DNA from: Pseudomonas kermanshahensis
GTDB taxonomy: Bacteria; Pseudomonadota; Gammaproteobacteria; Pseudomonadales; Pseudomonadaceae
DNA length: 64,000 nucleotides
Reading direction: 5' to 3'
NCBI RefSeq assembly: GCF_014269205.2
Contig: NZ_JABWRY020000001.1
Span: 3,906,001 to 3,970,000 of the forward strand
Part shown: one piece after another, positions 1-7,539 of the stretch
Numbering within the stretch: position 1 is the stretch's first letter
How the letters are laid out: the number at the start of each line of letters is the position of its first letter
Notes under the pieces: generated by a model
The model's input: only the letters and a program-made list of their open reading frames with translations
Told to the model about the DNA's origin: nothing
Databases searched by the model: none
Program-made: the position numbers and the translations under genes

Positions 1-212
1 GTGGTGCGGAAATCGTGGTAGAAGCTGATCACCCCGCGCACCTCGGCCAGGCTGAGGTTCAGGGCATGGGCAATTTCAGGGACGGCCGCATCCGGCACGA
101 AGCCGATGTCTTGCTGAATGGCGTGAAGGATCGGCAACAGGGCGCCGGGGGTGTCCTTTTCACGGGCCAGGATGCTGTGGATCAAAGGCAGGTGGAGCAG
201 TTCATCAGGCAT
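1..212 (-). CDS. fdsG: NAD-dependent formate dehydrogenase gamma subunit (FdsG/NuoE-like), N-terminal part
   Basis: Only the first 70 codons are inside the window; the gene runs off the left edge. The visible part begins MPDELLHLPLIHSIL and contains the helical N-terminal region of the 24-kDa [2Fe-2S] thioredoxin-like family (NuoE/FdsG/HoxE), including PILHAIQQDIGFVP and GVISFYHDFRT. The SFYHDFR wording is typical of FdsG subunits of soluble NAD-dependent molybdenum formate dehydrogenases rather than of complex I NuoE. The cluster-binding cysteines would lie beyond the edge. In the family this subunit passes electrons between formate dehydrogenase and the diaphorase subunit. Start is ATG at 212; no strong ribosome site is evident. 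Remaining fds genes are expected to the left. Confidence 0.8.
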   Translation of the reverse strand, partial: MPDELLHLPLIHSILAREKDTPGALLPILHAIQQDIGFVPDAAVPEIAHALNLSLAEVRGVISFYHDFRT

Positions 213-476
213 ACAGCGGACCTCGGCATCACGGACCCTGCCTGTGTTGTTGTAGGGGCAGGTGTCCGGCGTGTTCTGCTGCGGCGTGCCGGCCACGTCA
301 CGGTTGCGGGGTGTCGGCAGCCTCCTTGCCCACGGCCGTGCGTCTGCGCGCACTGGTCCAGGAGCATCCTGCAAGCATGGCACTTGTGGCGCCGGAGGGT
401 TGCATGCGAACGACCAGGCGCATCCTGAAACCGACGTGAGGTTCAGGCTGTTTCGGTTGCCCCGCTTTGCAGTCCG

Positions 477-1634
477 TCAGCCCAGCACCACATGCGGCAC
501 AAACCGCGAACTGTCTTTGGTAATCAGCGAATCATCCTCACGAATCCCCATCCCTGCCGCCTTGTCGCCGACCACCCACGAACCGATCAGCGTGTAGCTG
601 TCGCCAAACCTGGGCAGCGGCGCAAACCCTTGCAAGATGTACGGTGCGTCGTCATAAGGGCCGTCTTCGAAGACCCGCTGCCCCGTGCCGGTGCGGATAT
701 CGACGTTGGCCCCTTCCCGCGAGAAATACGGCTTGCGCACCCACCCTCTAGGCACTGGCCGCGAAGGGTTGTCATCGACGAAGGTTGGCAACAGATTGGG
801 GTGCCCTGGGTACCACTCCCACAGCAACGGCAAGATGCCCTTGTTGGAGATCAGCGCCTTCCAGGGCGGCTCGACGAACTGCGTGTCGCACCCCGGGATA
901 GCCCTGCCGAAGTCTTCGCGGAAGATATGCTCCCAGGCATGCAGCTTGAACAGCCGCGGGATCGGCCGCCCCTCCAGGTCGACGAAACGCCCCTCGCCAT
1001 TCAGGCCGATGTCCTCCAGGTCGATGTGCCGGGTATGAATACCTGCGTGGGCGGCCATCTTGCGCAGAAAATCCGTGGTGCCACGGTCTTCCACCGAGCC
1101 CGAGATGGTCGAGAAGTAGAACGTGCCCTGCCCCGGCTGCGCGGCAAACGCCTGCACCAGGTCTTCGGCCAGGGTATTGAACTGGCTGGCCTGCGCGGGC
1201 AGAACGCCGCGCTGGATCTGTTCTTCCAGCCAGATCAGCTGAAACGCCGCGGCTTCGTACAACGAAGTCGGCGTGTCGTAGTTGGCCTCGATCAGTTTCG
1301 CCGGGCCATGGCCGTCATAGCTGAAATCGAAACGCCCATAGAGGTGCGGCTGCCGCGCCAGCCACGATTGCCGCACCAGGTCGAAGAATGCCGGTGGAAT
1401 CGCCAGGCGTGCCATCAGCACCTCACTGTCGACGATGCGCCCGACAGCCTCCAGGCACATCGCGTGCAGCGCCTCGGTCGGGGCCTGCAGGTCCCGCTCG
1501 ACCTGGGCCTGGCTGAACTGGTAGTAACCCCGTTCATCCCAGTAACGCTCGCCGTCGAGGGTGTGGAAGGCAAAGCCTTCTTGCTGGGCTGTCTTGCGCC
1601 AGCCTGGGCGCTCTGCGAGTGCGACCTTGCGCAT
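477..1634 (-). CDS. Glutathionylspermidine synthase-family ATP-grasp protein (YjfC/YgiC-like)
   Basis: 385 residues, matching the GspS-synthetase/ATP-grasp family (E. coli YgiC and YjfC). Visible landmarks are LYGRFDFSYDG and PAKLIEANYDTPTSLYEAA in the first third, and GWVRKPYFSREGANVDI and PYILQGFAPLPRF near the C-terminus, where the ATP-grasp nucleotide and metal sites lie. The amidase half of bifunctional E. coli Gsp is absent, so only ATP-dependent amide-bond ligation is expected; the true substrates are unknown. Start ATG at 1634 follows a G-rich stretch; GTG at 1640 is an alternative that overlaps the upstream stop. It is the last gene of a four-gene minus-strand operon with a DUF1190 lipoprotein, a DUF350 membrane protein and a DUF2491 protein. 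Confidence 0.88.
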   Translation of the reverse strand: MRKVALAERPGWRKTAQQEGFAFHTLDGERYWDERGYYQFSQAQVERDLQAPTEALHAMCLEAVGRIVDSEVLMARLAIPPAFFDLVRQSWLARQPHLYGRFDFSYDGHGPAKLIEANYDTPTSLYEAAAFQLIWLEEQIQRGVLPAQASQFNTLAEDLVQAFAAQPGQGTFYFSTISGSVEDRGTTDFLRKMAAHAGIHTRHIDLEDIGLNGEGRFVDLEGRPIPRLFKLHAWEHIFREDFGRAIPGCDTQFVEPPWKALISNKGILPLLWEWYPGHPNLLPTFVDDNPSRPVPRGWVRKPYFSREGANVDIRTGTGQRVFEDGPYDDAPYILQGFAPLPRFGDSYTLIGSWVVGDKAAGMGIREDDSLITKDSSRFVPHVVLG

Positions 1635-1636
1635 GA

Positions 1637-2365
1637 TCACCCCCCGAAGAAGCTACCGGACTTGCCGCCCCAGCCGCTTCGAGCCGTCGCCTGGCTGCCA
1701 AACCCACCCCGCGAGATGGACGCAGACACCGCCGAGCGCGACGCGCTGCGGCCTGAGGCGCCATAGCTACCGCCGCCGCCGGAGCCACCGCCGCTGCTGC
1801 TCTGTTCGTCTTTGTTGCTGCGCTGAATGCCCCCGGCCGTGCCGTAGCGCTGCCCAAGCAGGCCATTGCGCTGCCCGGCACCCTCGCGATACGCATACAG
1901 CGGCTGCGCGCGGTAACGGCGGTCGGCGCTGCTGGCCATCTGCCCCAGTAGCATGCCAGCCACTACGGCGGTAGCGACATGGCCATAACCGCCGCCCTGG
2001 GCGTGCGCCGCATCGACCTGGGCCTGGGTCACCTCGCCGGTGGTCTCCAACGCGAACCCACTCATGCGCGGCATGTACCGGCCACCGACGCTGATCTGGC
2101 AGCCATCGGGGGAAAATTCTGCTTCACAGGCGGGCTTGGACACATAGGTCGGCGTGGTACGCCGGTACTCGGCCAGCGCCTGTTTGTAGGCATCGTTGCA
2201 GGCCTTCTCCGGCACCTTGTCGCTGACACAGGCTTCGACACTGTCGTAGTTCACCTGCTGGCTGACGGTGTAAATCTCCTCTTGCGGGCTGCACGCGGTC
2301 AGGGCCAAGGGCAGCGAGCTGGCCAGTACCAGCTTGACGGAGCTGCGTCTCATTGGGGGTTTCAT
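1637..2365 (-). CDS. DUF1190 family lipoprotein (YgiB/YjfM-like)
   Basis: 242 residues. A lipoprotein signal peptide ends in the lipobox LTAC with Cys25. The middle has four conserved-looking cysteines (EACVSDKVPEKACND, PACEAEF, DGCQIS). The C-terminal third is Ser/Gly-rich and ends ISRGGFG...KSGSFFGG. From memory of the family, E. coli YgiB also carries RGGFG near its end and finishes in GG, so the tail looks conserved. ATG at 2365 has AAGGAGC upstream. The gene ends within a few bases of the ATP-grasp gene start and begins 16 bp after the DUF350 gene, so translation is probably coupled. Function unknown; the tail may be the target of the ATP-grasp ligase (inference). Confidence 0.85.
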   Translation of the reverse strand: MKPPMRRSSVKLVLASSLPLALTACSPQEEIYTVSQQVNYDSVEACVSDKVPEKACNDAYKQALAEYRRTTPTYVSKPACEAEFSPDGCQISVGGRYMPRMSGFALETTGEVTQAQVDAAHAQGGGYGHVATAVVAGMLLGQMASSADRRYRAQPLYAYREGAGQRNGLLGQRYGTAGGIQRSNKDEQSSSGGGSGGGGSYGASGRSASRSAVSASISRGGFGSQATARSGWGGKSGSFFGG

Positions 2366-2381
2366 GGGAGCTCCTTGGGCG

Positions 2382-2807
2382 TCAGGCCGACGGGGTCATG
2401 CAGGCCGAATTGAGGAAGCCGACGCTGATCGCCACGCTGGCAGCGTAGATGGCCGCGGCCAACTCGCCCGCGGCGATACGCCTGGACAGGTCGCGCAGCA
2501 CCAGGCTGGTAATGCCAAAGGCAATCAATTGAACCACAGCGGCGATCACGACCCAGGCCACGAAATCCAGGATGCCAACGCTGTAGGCAATGATATTGCT
2601 GGCCGGCAGCGAGAAGCCGATCAGCGAGCCGCCCAAGGCAATGGCCGCGGCCGGGTTGTTCTCACGAATGAGCGCGAACTCCCGGTGCGGGGTAAGGCGG
2701 GTGTAGATGAACTGGAACAGCCAGAACAGCAACAGTGCCACGCTGATATAGAGGATGAAGCCAGTCACTGCAGAGGCATTGAGCGACAGGCGTAGCGCGT
2801 CGAGCAT
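2382..2807 (-). CDS. DUF350 family membrane protein (YjfL-like)
   Basis: 141 residues, almost entirely hydrophobic with four predicted membrane helices: roughly residues 15-36, 52-75, 78-102 and 112-135. The central ENNPAAAIALGGSLIGFSLP segment is the DUF350 signature; DUF350 domains form helical pairs and are found beside ATP-grasp amidoligases and DUF1190 proteins. ATG at 2807 has AAGGA seven bases upstream. It lies 12 bp after the DUF2491 gene and 16 bp before the DUF1190 gene in the same operon. The protein is an inner-membrane component of unknown biochemical role. Confidence 0.88.
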   Translation of the reverse strand: MLDALRLSLNASAVTGFILYISVALLLFWLFQFIYTRLTPHREFALIRENNPAAAIALGGSLIGFSLPASNIIAYSVGILDFVAWVVIAAVVQLIAFGITSLVLRDLSRRIAAGELAAAIYAASVAISVGFLNSACMTPSA

Positions 2808-2819
2808 GGTGAGTCCTTG

Positions 2820-3419
2820 TCAGGTTACGTGAAAGTCCGTGGGGAACAGGGTGATGCCGAGTGAGGTGGTGAGGGTGGCCTTGCCCGCCTCGTCTTCCTC
2901 CGCCGACAACAGCAGAAATTCGCGGCGCTCAGGCAGGCCGGTGTCGCGGGCGTAGAGCATTGAGAGGTGCTGGATGCCATAACGGGCGTCGGGGCTGACC
3001 ACCCGCTCATACAACGGCACCAACCTGGCCTGACCCGGCTCACGGCCCCACTGGCGGGAATACAGACAGCCGTCGTGTTCGTAGATCGGCAGGCCGACCT
3101 TGGACTGGCTACCGACAAGGCGCTGAAGGTGCGCTTCGTCGTGGATCGGTACGGCGCTGTGATAACCGAACAGCACGCTATCGCCCACCTTGTCGCCGTT
3201 CATCAGCACTTGCAGCCAGTAGTCTTCGTTGTCCAGGTAATACCGCAGCAGGTGCACCGAATCGCCGAGGTCGACCTCGCCGGTGGCCCAGACCGTTTCC
3301 GGGCCGGGAACCTGCAACGCTGAATAACCCTCGAGCAGTGGCTTGAGTGATGCGTCGGGTATGAACCGGCGGCCGTTGAGCAGGCCGAAGGGCGGGTTGG
3401 TACTGGGCGAAAGCGGCAT
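2820..3419 (-). CDS. DUF2491 family protein (YjfK-like)
   Basis: 199 residues, soluble, no signal peptide. It matches the DUF2491/YjfK family: GLLNGRRFIPD near the start, then ALQVPGPETVWATGEVDLG, YYLDNEDYWLQV and SRQWGRE. ATG at 3419 is chosen because AGGAAAGG lies just upstream; a longer TTG-initiated frame to 3494 lacks such a site. It is the first gene of the four-gene operon. YjfK homologues accompany YjfI/YjfJ (PspA-like) in enterobacteria; neither is present inside this window. Function unknown. Confidence 0.82.
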   Translation of the reverse strand: MPLSPSTNPPFGLLNGRRFIPDASLKPLLEGYSALQVPGPETVWATGEVDLGDSVHLLRYYLDNEDYWLQVLMNGDKVGDSVLFGYHSAVPIHDEAHLQRLVGSQSKVGLPIYEHDGCLYSRQWGREPGQARLVPLYERVVSPDARYGIQHLSMLYARDTGLPERREFLLLSAEEDEAGKATLTTSLGITLFPTDFHVT

Positions 3420-3514
3420 CGAACCTTTCCTGAAGCGGGGCAATCCTTGCGAGGGGCGATACCTTAACGGGTTTGGCCGATTGAGCCAATCCAAGCACTG
3501 TTTGCATTGATGTC

Positions 3515-3541
3515 AGGCGCGGCCCTTGTAGGGCCGTGCCT
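3515..3541 (-). terminator. Hairpin after sfnG
   Basis: An inverted repeat with 12-base arms and one mismatch (AGGCGCGGCCCT / AGGGCCGTGCCT) lies 8 bp beyond the sfnG stop and before the DUF2491 gene. There is no T-run, so it may be a weak terminator or an RNA-stabilising hairpin. Confidence 0.4.
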
Positions 3542-3549
3542 GGCAGGCC

Positions 3550-4644
3550 TCACGCCACCGCTTTTTCCACCCGGCGCCCGGCCTCCAGCTCGCGCACCAG
3601 CGGCAACACATGCTCACCGAAGTACGCCACCTCCTCCTGGAAATGCAGGAACCCTGAAAGGATCAAATCCACCCCCACCGCCTTCAGCGCAACAATGCGC
3701 TCGGCAATCTGCAGCGGTGTGCCGATCAGGTTGGTCTTGAACCCATCGTTGTACTGCACCAGGTCCTCGAAGCTGGAAGTAGCCCAGTTGCCCTCGCCTT
3801 CCGGGCTGGCCGCCCCGGCGTTCTTGACCTCATGCCCAAACGCCTTTACCGCCTCGGGGTTGGCCTTGTCGATGATCTCCTGCAACACCGCCCGTGCCTC
3901 TTCCTCGGTGTCGCGGGCAATGATGAAGGCATTCACCCCCACCTTGATCGCATGGCCGTTGGCGGCGGCCTTGGCACGCAGATCGTCGACCTGGGCCTTG
4001 ATCCCCTCCACGGTATTGCCATTGGTGAAGTACCAGTCCGACACCCGCGCCGCCATGTCCCGCGCTGCTCGCGAACTGCCACCCTGGAAGATTTCCGGGT
4101 GCGGCTGCTGCAGGGGTTTGGGCTTGAGGGTGTAGTCCCGGAAGCGATAGAAATCGCCGTTGAAGGTGAAATTGTCTTGGGTCCAGATGCCCTTCAGCGC
4201 ACGGATGAACGCCTCTGAACGGCGGTAGCGCTCGTCATGGTCCAGCCACGGTTCGCCGATGGCGTGGAACTCGCCCTTGAACCAGCCCGACACCAGGTTG
4301 ATGGCGATCCGGCCCTGGGTGAACTGGTCGATGGTTGCCAGTTGCTTGGCCGCCAGCGCCGGGTTCCATGGGCCTGGAAGGATGGCCGCGATGACCTTGA
4401 GCTTCTCGGTGGCGGCCAGCAGCGCATGGCTGATGGTGACCGACTCGTGCTGGTTGTCGGCACCATAACCGGCAGTGAAACGGATTTGCGACAGGGCGTA
4501 GTCAAAGCCCGCCTTTTCGGCGATCTGCGCCAGTTTACGGTTGTAGTCGATGTCCCAGCTGGTGCGCTGCTCGATGGTGCTCACCACCAGGCCACCGCTG
4601 ACGTTGGGGACCCAGTAGGCGAACTTGATTGGGGCTTGGCTCAT
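3550..4644 (-). CDS. sfnG: FMNH2-dependent dimethylsulfone monooxygenase SfnG
   Basis: 364 residues of the bacterial luciferase-like flavin monooxygenase family. It begins MSQAPIKFAYWVPNVSGG and matches SfnG throughout (WDIDYNRKLAQIAEKAGFDY, GYGADNQHESVTISHALL, SRAARDMAARVSDWYFTNG). SfnG converts dimethylsulfone to methanesulfinate with reduced FMN supplied by a separate reductase, and serves sulfur scavenging from organosulfur compounds. ATG at 4644 is preceded by AAGGAG at good spacing. No reductase or methanesulfonate monooxygenase gene is adjacent. A near-perfect sigma-54 promoter at 4688-4702 fits the known control of sfn genes by SfnR, a sigma-54 activator. Confidence 0.93.
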   Translation of the reverse strand: MSQAPIKFAYWVPNVSGGLVVSTIEQRTSWDIDYNRKLAQIAEKAGFDYALSQIRFTAGYGADNQHESVTISHALLAATEKLKVIAAILPGPWNPALAAKQLATIDQFTQGRIAINLVSGWFKGEFHAIGEPWLDHDERYRRSEAFIRALKGIWTQDNFTFNGDFYRFRDYTLKPKPLQQPHPEIFQGGSSRAARDMAARVSDWYFTNGNTVEGIKAQVDDLRAKAAANGHAIKVGVNAFIIARDTEEEARAVLQEIIDKANPEAVKAFGHEVKNAGAASPEGEGNWATSSFEDLVQYNDGFKTNLIGTPLQIAERIVALKAVGVDLILSGFLHFQEEVAYFGEHVLPLVRELEAGRRVEKAVA

Positions 4645-4687
4645 GGGGAGGCTCCTTGGCTGTCCTCGAAGGGTTGAAGGAGACAAC

Positions 4688-4702
4688 GCAGCAACCGTGC
4701 CA
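4688..4702 (-). promoter_or_regulatory. Sigma-54 (-24/-12) promoter of sfnG
   Basis: On the minus strand the sequence is TGGCACGGTTGCTGC, with the invariant GG and GC exactly ten bases apart and a full TGGCAC -24 element. The start of transcription would fall near 4676, giving a leader of about 30 bases with the AAGGAG ribosome site. Confidence 0.85.
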
Positions 4703-4787
4703 AACGAAAATAGCGTTGCGCCTCAATGGGATAGCCAACAGCGCAGACGGGGCGCGGTGCCCTCTAGGCAGCAGACTGTCGAAACAC

Positions 4788-4803
4788 TGTTGCGGGGCCA
4801 ACA
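4788..4803. promoter_or_regulatory. Candidate enhancer-type inverted repeat upstream of sfnG
   Basis: TGTTG-CGGGGC-CAACA is a perfect 5-bp-arm inverted repeat, about 90-110 bp upstream of the sigma-54 promoter. That is a usual distance for an activator site. Assignment to SfnR is inference only. Confidence 0.35.
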
Positions 4804-4892
4804 CGGCTAGCAGCGACTGGGAGTGTTCTTGCCAATACCACCTTCGGAAAAGATCTTCATTGTTTACACCCTCACTGTTGAGCGCTGACGCA

Positions 4893-5180
4893 TCAGCGGT
4901 GCTTGCGCATGCCCATGTGCGCATCGTCCATCAGCGCCTTGGCCATTTCGCAAAGAAAGTGCGAGGCCCAGACCAGCACAGGTTCGTCGTCCATTACGCC
5001 GATGAACGAGGCTCGTCTTGAGCAGTCCATCAGCACCGACGCCTGCTCGATGGCATGGTCGCAGCAGTTGCCGGGTTCTACGCGAAACAGGCGCTTGCCC
5101 TGTATCACGCCGTCCAGGCACGACGCGGAGCCTATGGTCAAACCCAGCGTGCCGGTGCGTTCTGGTAATACCTTGTCCAT
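4893..5180 (-). CDS. DUF3077 domain-containing small protein
   Basis: 95 residues. The core LFRVEPGNCCDHAIEQASVLMDC ... VLVWASHFLCEMAKALMDD (shown in parts) matches DUF3077 proteins, a small family expanded in Pseudomonas with several paralogues per genome and unknown function. No signal peptide or membrane segment. ATG at 5180. It is a single gene with no clear operon partner, and 588 bases separate it from the divergent arsR gene. Confidence 0.75.
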   Translation of the reverse strand: MDKVLPERTGTLGLTIGSASCLDGVIQGKRLFRVEPGNCCDHAIEQASVLMDCSRRASFIGVMDDEPVLVWASHFLCEMAKALMDDAHMGMRKHR

Positions 5181-5237
5181 TGCCTATCCCCCTGCGCTGT
5201 CGCGCTGAAAACAACGTTCGCAAGCGCGTCGACGCCC

Positions 5238-5266
5238 CCTGTAGGAGCGGGCTTGCCCGCGAAGGG
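5238..5266. repeat. Single REP element
   Basis: The core GTAGGAGCGGGCTTGCCCGC is the common P. putida-type REP hairpin. Only one copy is present here, not an inverted pair. Confidence 0.85.
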
Positions 5267-5710
5267 CTGCAAAGCATCGGTGAATGTCAATGCAGCGTCT
5301 GCATGTGTGGCGTGACCGTGAGTTGCACCTGCGCAACCGCCGAGTCCAGCAATGTGCGCACAGCTTCCATTTCGTGCATGACGGCCAGGGTCATGATGGA
5401 GACAGGCGACTTGGGAAGCGTGGAGACGGCGTGGTGGCGGCTACGTGCGGGCCTGCAAGACCGGACTTGGAGGTCAATTGCCCGGCTGGCCCGAAGGCCA
5501 CCCGCACGCAGCCACCATTGAACAAAGCCAACAGCAAACTGAGACCAATCCAAGCTACGGGCTTGCAGACCCGGTCGTTGAATATGCAACGACCCAGCGA
5601 GACTAGGGGGCTCAGCTTTCCATCGCAATGACGCAATGGCCTGCAAAAAAGAGCCAAAATCTGATCATTTCCGGTAGCTCTGTATCAATTTCGTGCCACA
5701 TTTTTCCCGC

Positions 5711-5756
5711 TTGCCTAATACATATGGAAATCCGTATATTCGATTATCCATATGTA
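5711..5756 (+). promoter_or_regulatory. arsR promoter with overlapping operator palindrome
   Basis: A -35-like TTGCCT (5711-5716) and TATATT (5735-5740) are 18 bp apart. A perfect 10-bp inverted repeat TACATATGGA / TCCATATGTA spans 5719-5756 and covers the -10 and start region, as expected for autorepression by ArsR. The AT-rich tract stands out from its surroundings. Confidence 0.7.
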
Positions 5757-5768
5757 AAGAGCACCTCC

Positions 5769-6116
5769 ATGATCACCCCACCCGAGGTCTTCAAGAACCT
5801 GGCCGACGAGACCCGCGCTCGTGCCACCCTGCTCATCGCCAACCTAGGCGAGCTCTGCGTTTGCGAGCTGATGTGCGCGCTCGACGACAGCCAGCCGAAA
5901 ATCAGCCGCCATCTCGCCCAACTGCGAAGCAGCGGCCTGTTGCTGGATCGCCGCCAAGGCCAATGGGTGTATTACCGCCTCAACCCGAACCTGCCCACGT
6001 GGGTGCACGACATGCTGCAGGTGACGTTGCAGGCCAACGCCACCTGGCTGCAGGCGAACACAGCACGCCTGCAGCACATGGCCGACCGCCCCGTCCGCGC
6101 AGCCGCCTGCTGCTGA
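5769..6116 (+). CDS. arsR: ArsR-family arsenite-responsive repressor
   Basis: 115 residues with the ArsR winged-helix fold. The metal-binding signature ELCVCELMC gives Cys30, Cys32 and Cys36; in E. coli ArsR the third cysteine lies one residue closer. DSQPKISRHLAQLRSSGLL is the DNA-recognition helix. The protein ends in a Cys-Cys pair. ATG at 5769 is chosen over an upstream in-frame start because it begins the family N-terminus (MITPPEVFKNLADE) and sits just after the operator. It is the first gene of arsR-arsC-arsH and probably represses this operon until As(III) binds. Confidence 0.92.
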   Translation: MITPPEVFKNLADETRARATLLIANLGELCVCELMCALDDSQPKISRHLAQLRSSGLLLDRRQGQWVYYRLNPNLPTWVHDMLQVTLQANATWLQANTARLQHMADRPVRAAACC

Positions 6117-6144
6117 AGCCGCCACCCCGCGAGAGAGCCTTCCA

Positions 6145-6615
6145 ATGCAAGTCCTGTTCATGTGCACCGCCAACAGCTGCCGCAGCATCCTCAGCGAAGC
6201 GCTGTTCAATCACCTGGCACCGCCAGGCTTCGCAGCCGTCAGTGCCGGCAGTTTTCCCAAAGGCCAGGTGCTGCCGCGCAGCCTCACCACCCTGCAGCAG
6301 GCCGGCATTTGCACAGACGGCCTGCGCAGCAAAGGTAACGATGCCTTCGCCGCCAACCCGCCAGACATCGTCATCACCGTCTGCGACAAAGCCGCCGGTG
6401 AACCCTGCCCCGTGTACTTCGGCCCAGCCCTAAAAGCCCACTGGGGCCTGGAAGACCCTTCCGAGGTCGAGGGTGACGAGGCCGCGATTGACGCCGCGTT
6501 CAACGCCACGCTGGCCATCATCGAGCGACGCTGCAACGCCCTCTTCGCCCTCCCCTTCAATACCCTCGGCCACGACGAGCTCCAGCGCGAGCTGGACCGC
6601 ATCGGCACGCTTTAA
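6145..6615 (+). CDS. arsC: Arsenate reductase, low-molecular-weight phosphatase type
   Basis: 156 residues. It starts MQVLFMCTANSCRS, the CX5R loop of the LMW-phosphatase-like ArsC class with catalytic Cys7 and Arg13. Cys80 and Cys88 in VCDKAAGEPCP match the redox pair that relays oxidation to thioredoxin or glutaredoxin. The enzyme reduces arsenate to arsenite in the cytoplasm. It starts 28 bp after arsR with a GAGAGAG-like ribosome site. In the common pseudomonad order arsR-B-C-H, the pump gene arsB lies between arsR and arsC; here there is no room for it. Confidence 0.92.
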   Translation: MQVLFMCTANSCRSILSEALFNHLAPPGFAAVSAGSFPKGQVLPRSLTTLQQAGICTDGLRSKGNDAFAANPPDIVITVCDKAAGEPCPVYFGPALKAHWGLEDPSEVEGDEAAIDAAFNATLAIIERRCNALFALPFNTLGHDELQRELDRIGTL

Positions 6616-6624
6616 GGAGGCCCC

Positions 6625-7326
6625 ATGCCCGAGCAACTGCCCAACCTCGACCTGTCCCTGTTCGACGCAGCCCCAGCCGCGCCCCGTGCCAGCGAGCACA
6701 AACCGCGCATCCTGCTGTTGTACGGGTCGACCCGCGAACGCTCCTTTAGCCGCTTGCTGACCGAAGAGGCCGCCCGCCTTCTGCAGCATTTCGGTGCCGA
6801 GACGCGCATCTTCGATCCCTCCGGCCTGCCGTTGCCTGACGACGTGCCGGTAGAGCACCCCAAAGTGCAAGAACTGCGTGACCTGGTGCTGTGGTCCGAA
6901 GGCCAGGTCTGGTGCTCGCCCGAACGCCACGGCGCCCTGTCGGCCGTGTTCAAGGCGCAGATCGACTGGGTCCCCCTGGCCCTCGGCGCCGTACGCCCCA
7001 CCCAAGGCAAGACCCTGGCCGTGATGCAAGTGTGCGGGGGTTCGCAGTCGTTCAACGTGGTCAACCAACTGCGCGTACTGGGCCGCTGGATGCGCATGTT
7101 CACCATCCCCAACCAGTCCTCGGTGCCCAAGGCGTACCTGGAATTCGACGATGCCGGCCGCATGAAACCATCGCCCTACTACGACCGGGTGGTCGACGTG
7201 ATGGAAGAGCTGGTGAAGTTCACCCTGTTGCTGCGCGACCGCACCGAGTTTTTGGTGGACCGCTATTCCGAGCGCAAAGAAAGCGCCGAGCAGCTTACGG
7301 CGCGGGTTAACCAACGTTCGATCTGA
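6625..7326 (+). CDS. arsH: ArsH, NADPH-dependent FMN reductase / organoarsenical oxidase
   Basis: 233 residues of the flavodoxin-like NADPH:FMN reductase family. [13 protein letters not shown] (about residues 31-43) is the FMN phosphate-binding loop, and [16 protein letters not shown] is characteristic of ArsH. In the family ArsH oxidises trivalent methylarsenicals to less toxic pentavalent forms and confers peroxide and arsenic tolerance. AAGGAGG lies just before the ATG, and the gene begins 9 bp after arsC, so the two are co-transcribed. Confidence 0.92.
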   Translation: MPEQLPNLDLSLFDAAPAAPRASEHKPRILLLYGSTRERSFSRLLTEEAARLLQHFGAETRIFDPSGLPLPDDVPVEHPKVQELRDLVLWSEGQVWCSPERHGALSAVFKAQIDWVPLALGAVRPTQGKTLAVMQVCGGSQSFNVVNQLRVLGRWMRMFTIPNQSSVPKAYLEFDDAGRMKPSPYYDRVVDVMEELVKFTLLLRDRTEFLVDRYSERKESAEQLTARVNQRSI

Positions 7327-7333
7327 GTGATTA

Positions 7334-7366
7334 CCGGGGACGGCGCGGCTTTGAAGCCGTCCCCGG
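7334..7366 (+). terminator. Hairpin at the end of the ars operon
   Basis: A perfect 11-bp stem (CCGGGGACGGC / GCCGTCCCCGG) with an 11-base loop begins 8 bp after the arsH stop. There is no T-run, so termination efficiency is uncertain. Confidence 0.5.
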
Positions 7367-7539
7367 CCCTTGACGCAACCTGCGGGTATCAGTACGTTTT
7401 CAGCCCCTTCCTTTTCGGCCCCCTCTGCAGTGCACCGCCCAGGCGTTAATTCGCGAAGCGGGCATTCAAGATGCCGACACTTATACGGTCGCCTAATGGC
7501 GTGCCGCTACTCCGTTATCAAGTGAACAAGGTTGATTAC

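Larger units (their letters stand above)
5181..5768. other. Intergenic region between the DUF3077 gene and arsR
   Basis: 588 bases holding one REP element (5238-5266) and the arsR promoter/operator (5711-5756). A minus-strand frame ending at 5287 encodes a short peptide (MTLAVMHEMEAV...) with no good ribosome site. Another frame at 5391-5657 overlaps it. Neither looks like a convincing gene; they may be decayed sequence or the 3' remnant of a small Pseudomonas-specific gene. Confidence 0.5.

Noticed and set aside
5391-5657. 88-residue minus-strand frame with a hydrophobic stretch before a cysteine
   Set aside because: The FNGGC site is a poor lipobox, there is no ribosome site, and it overlaps another weak frame.
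6116-6145. Remnant of arsB between arsR and arsC
   Set aside because: Only 28 bp are present and they show no pump-like coding remnant.
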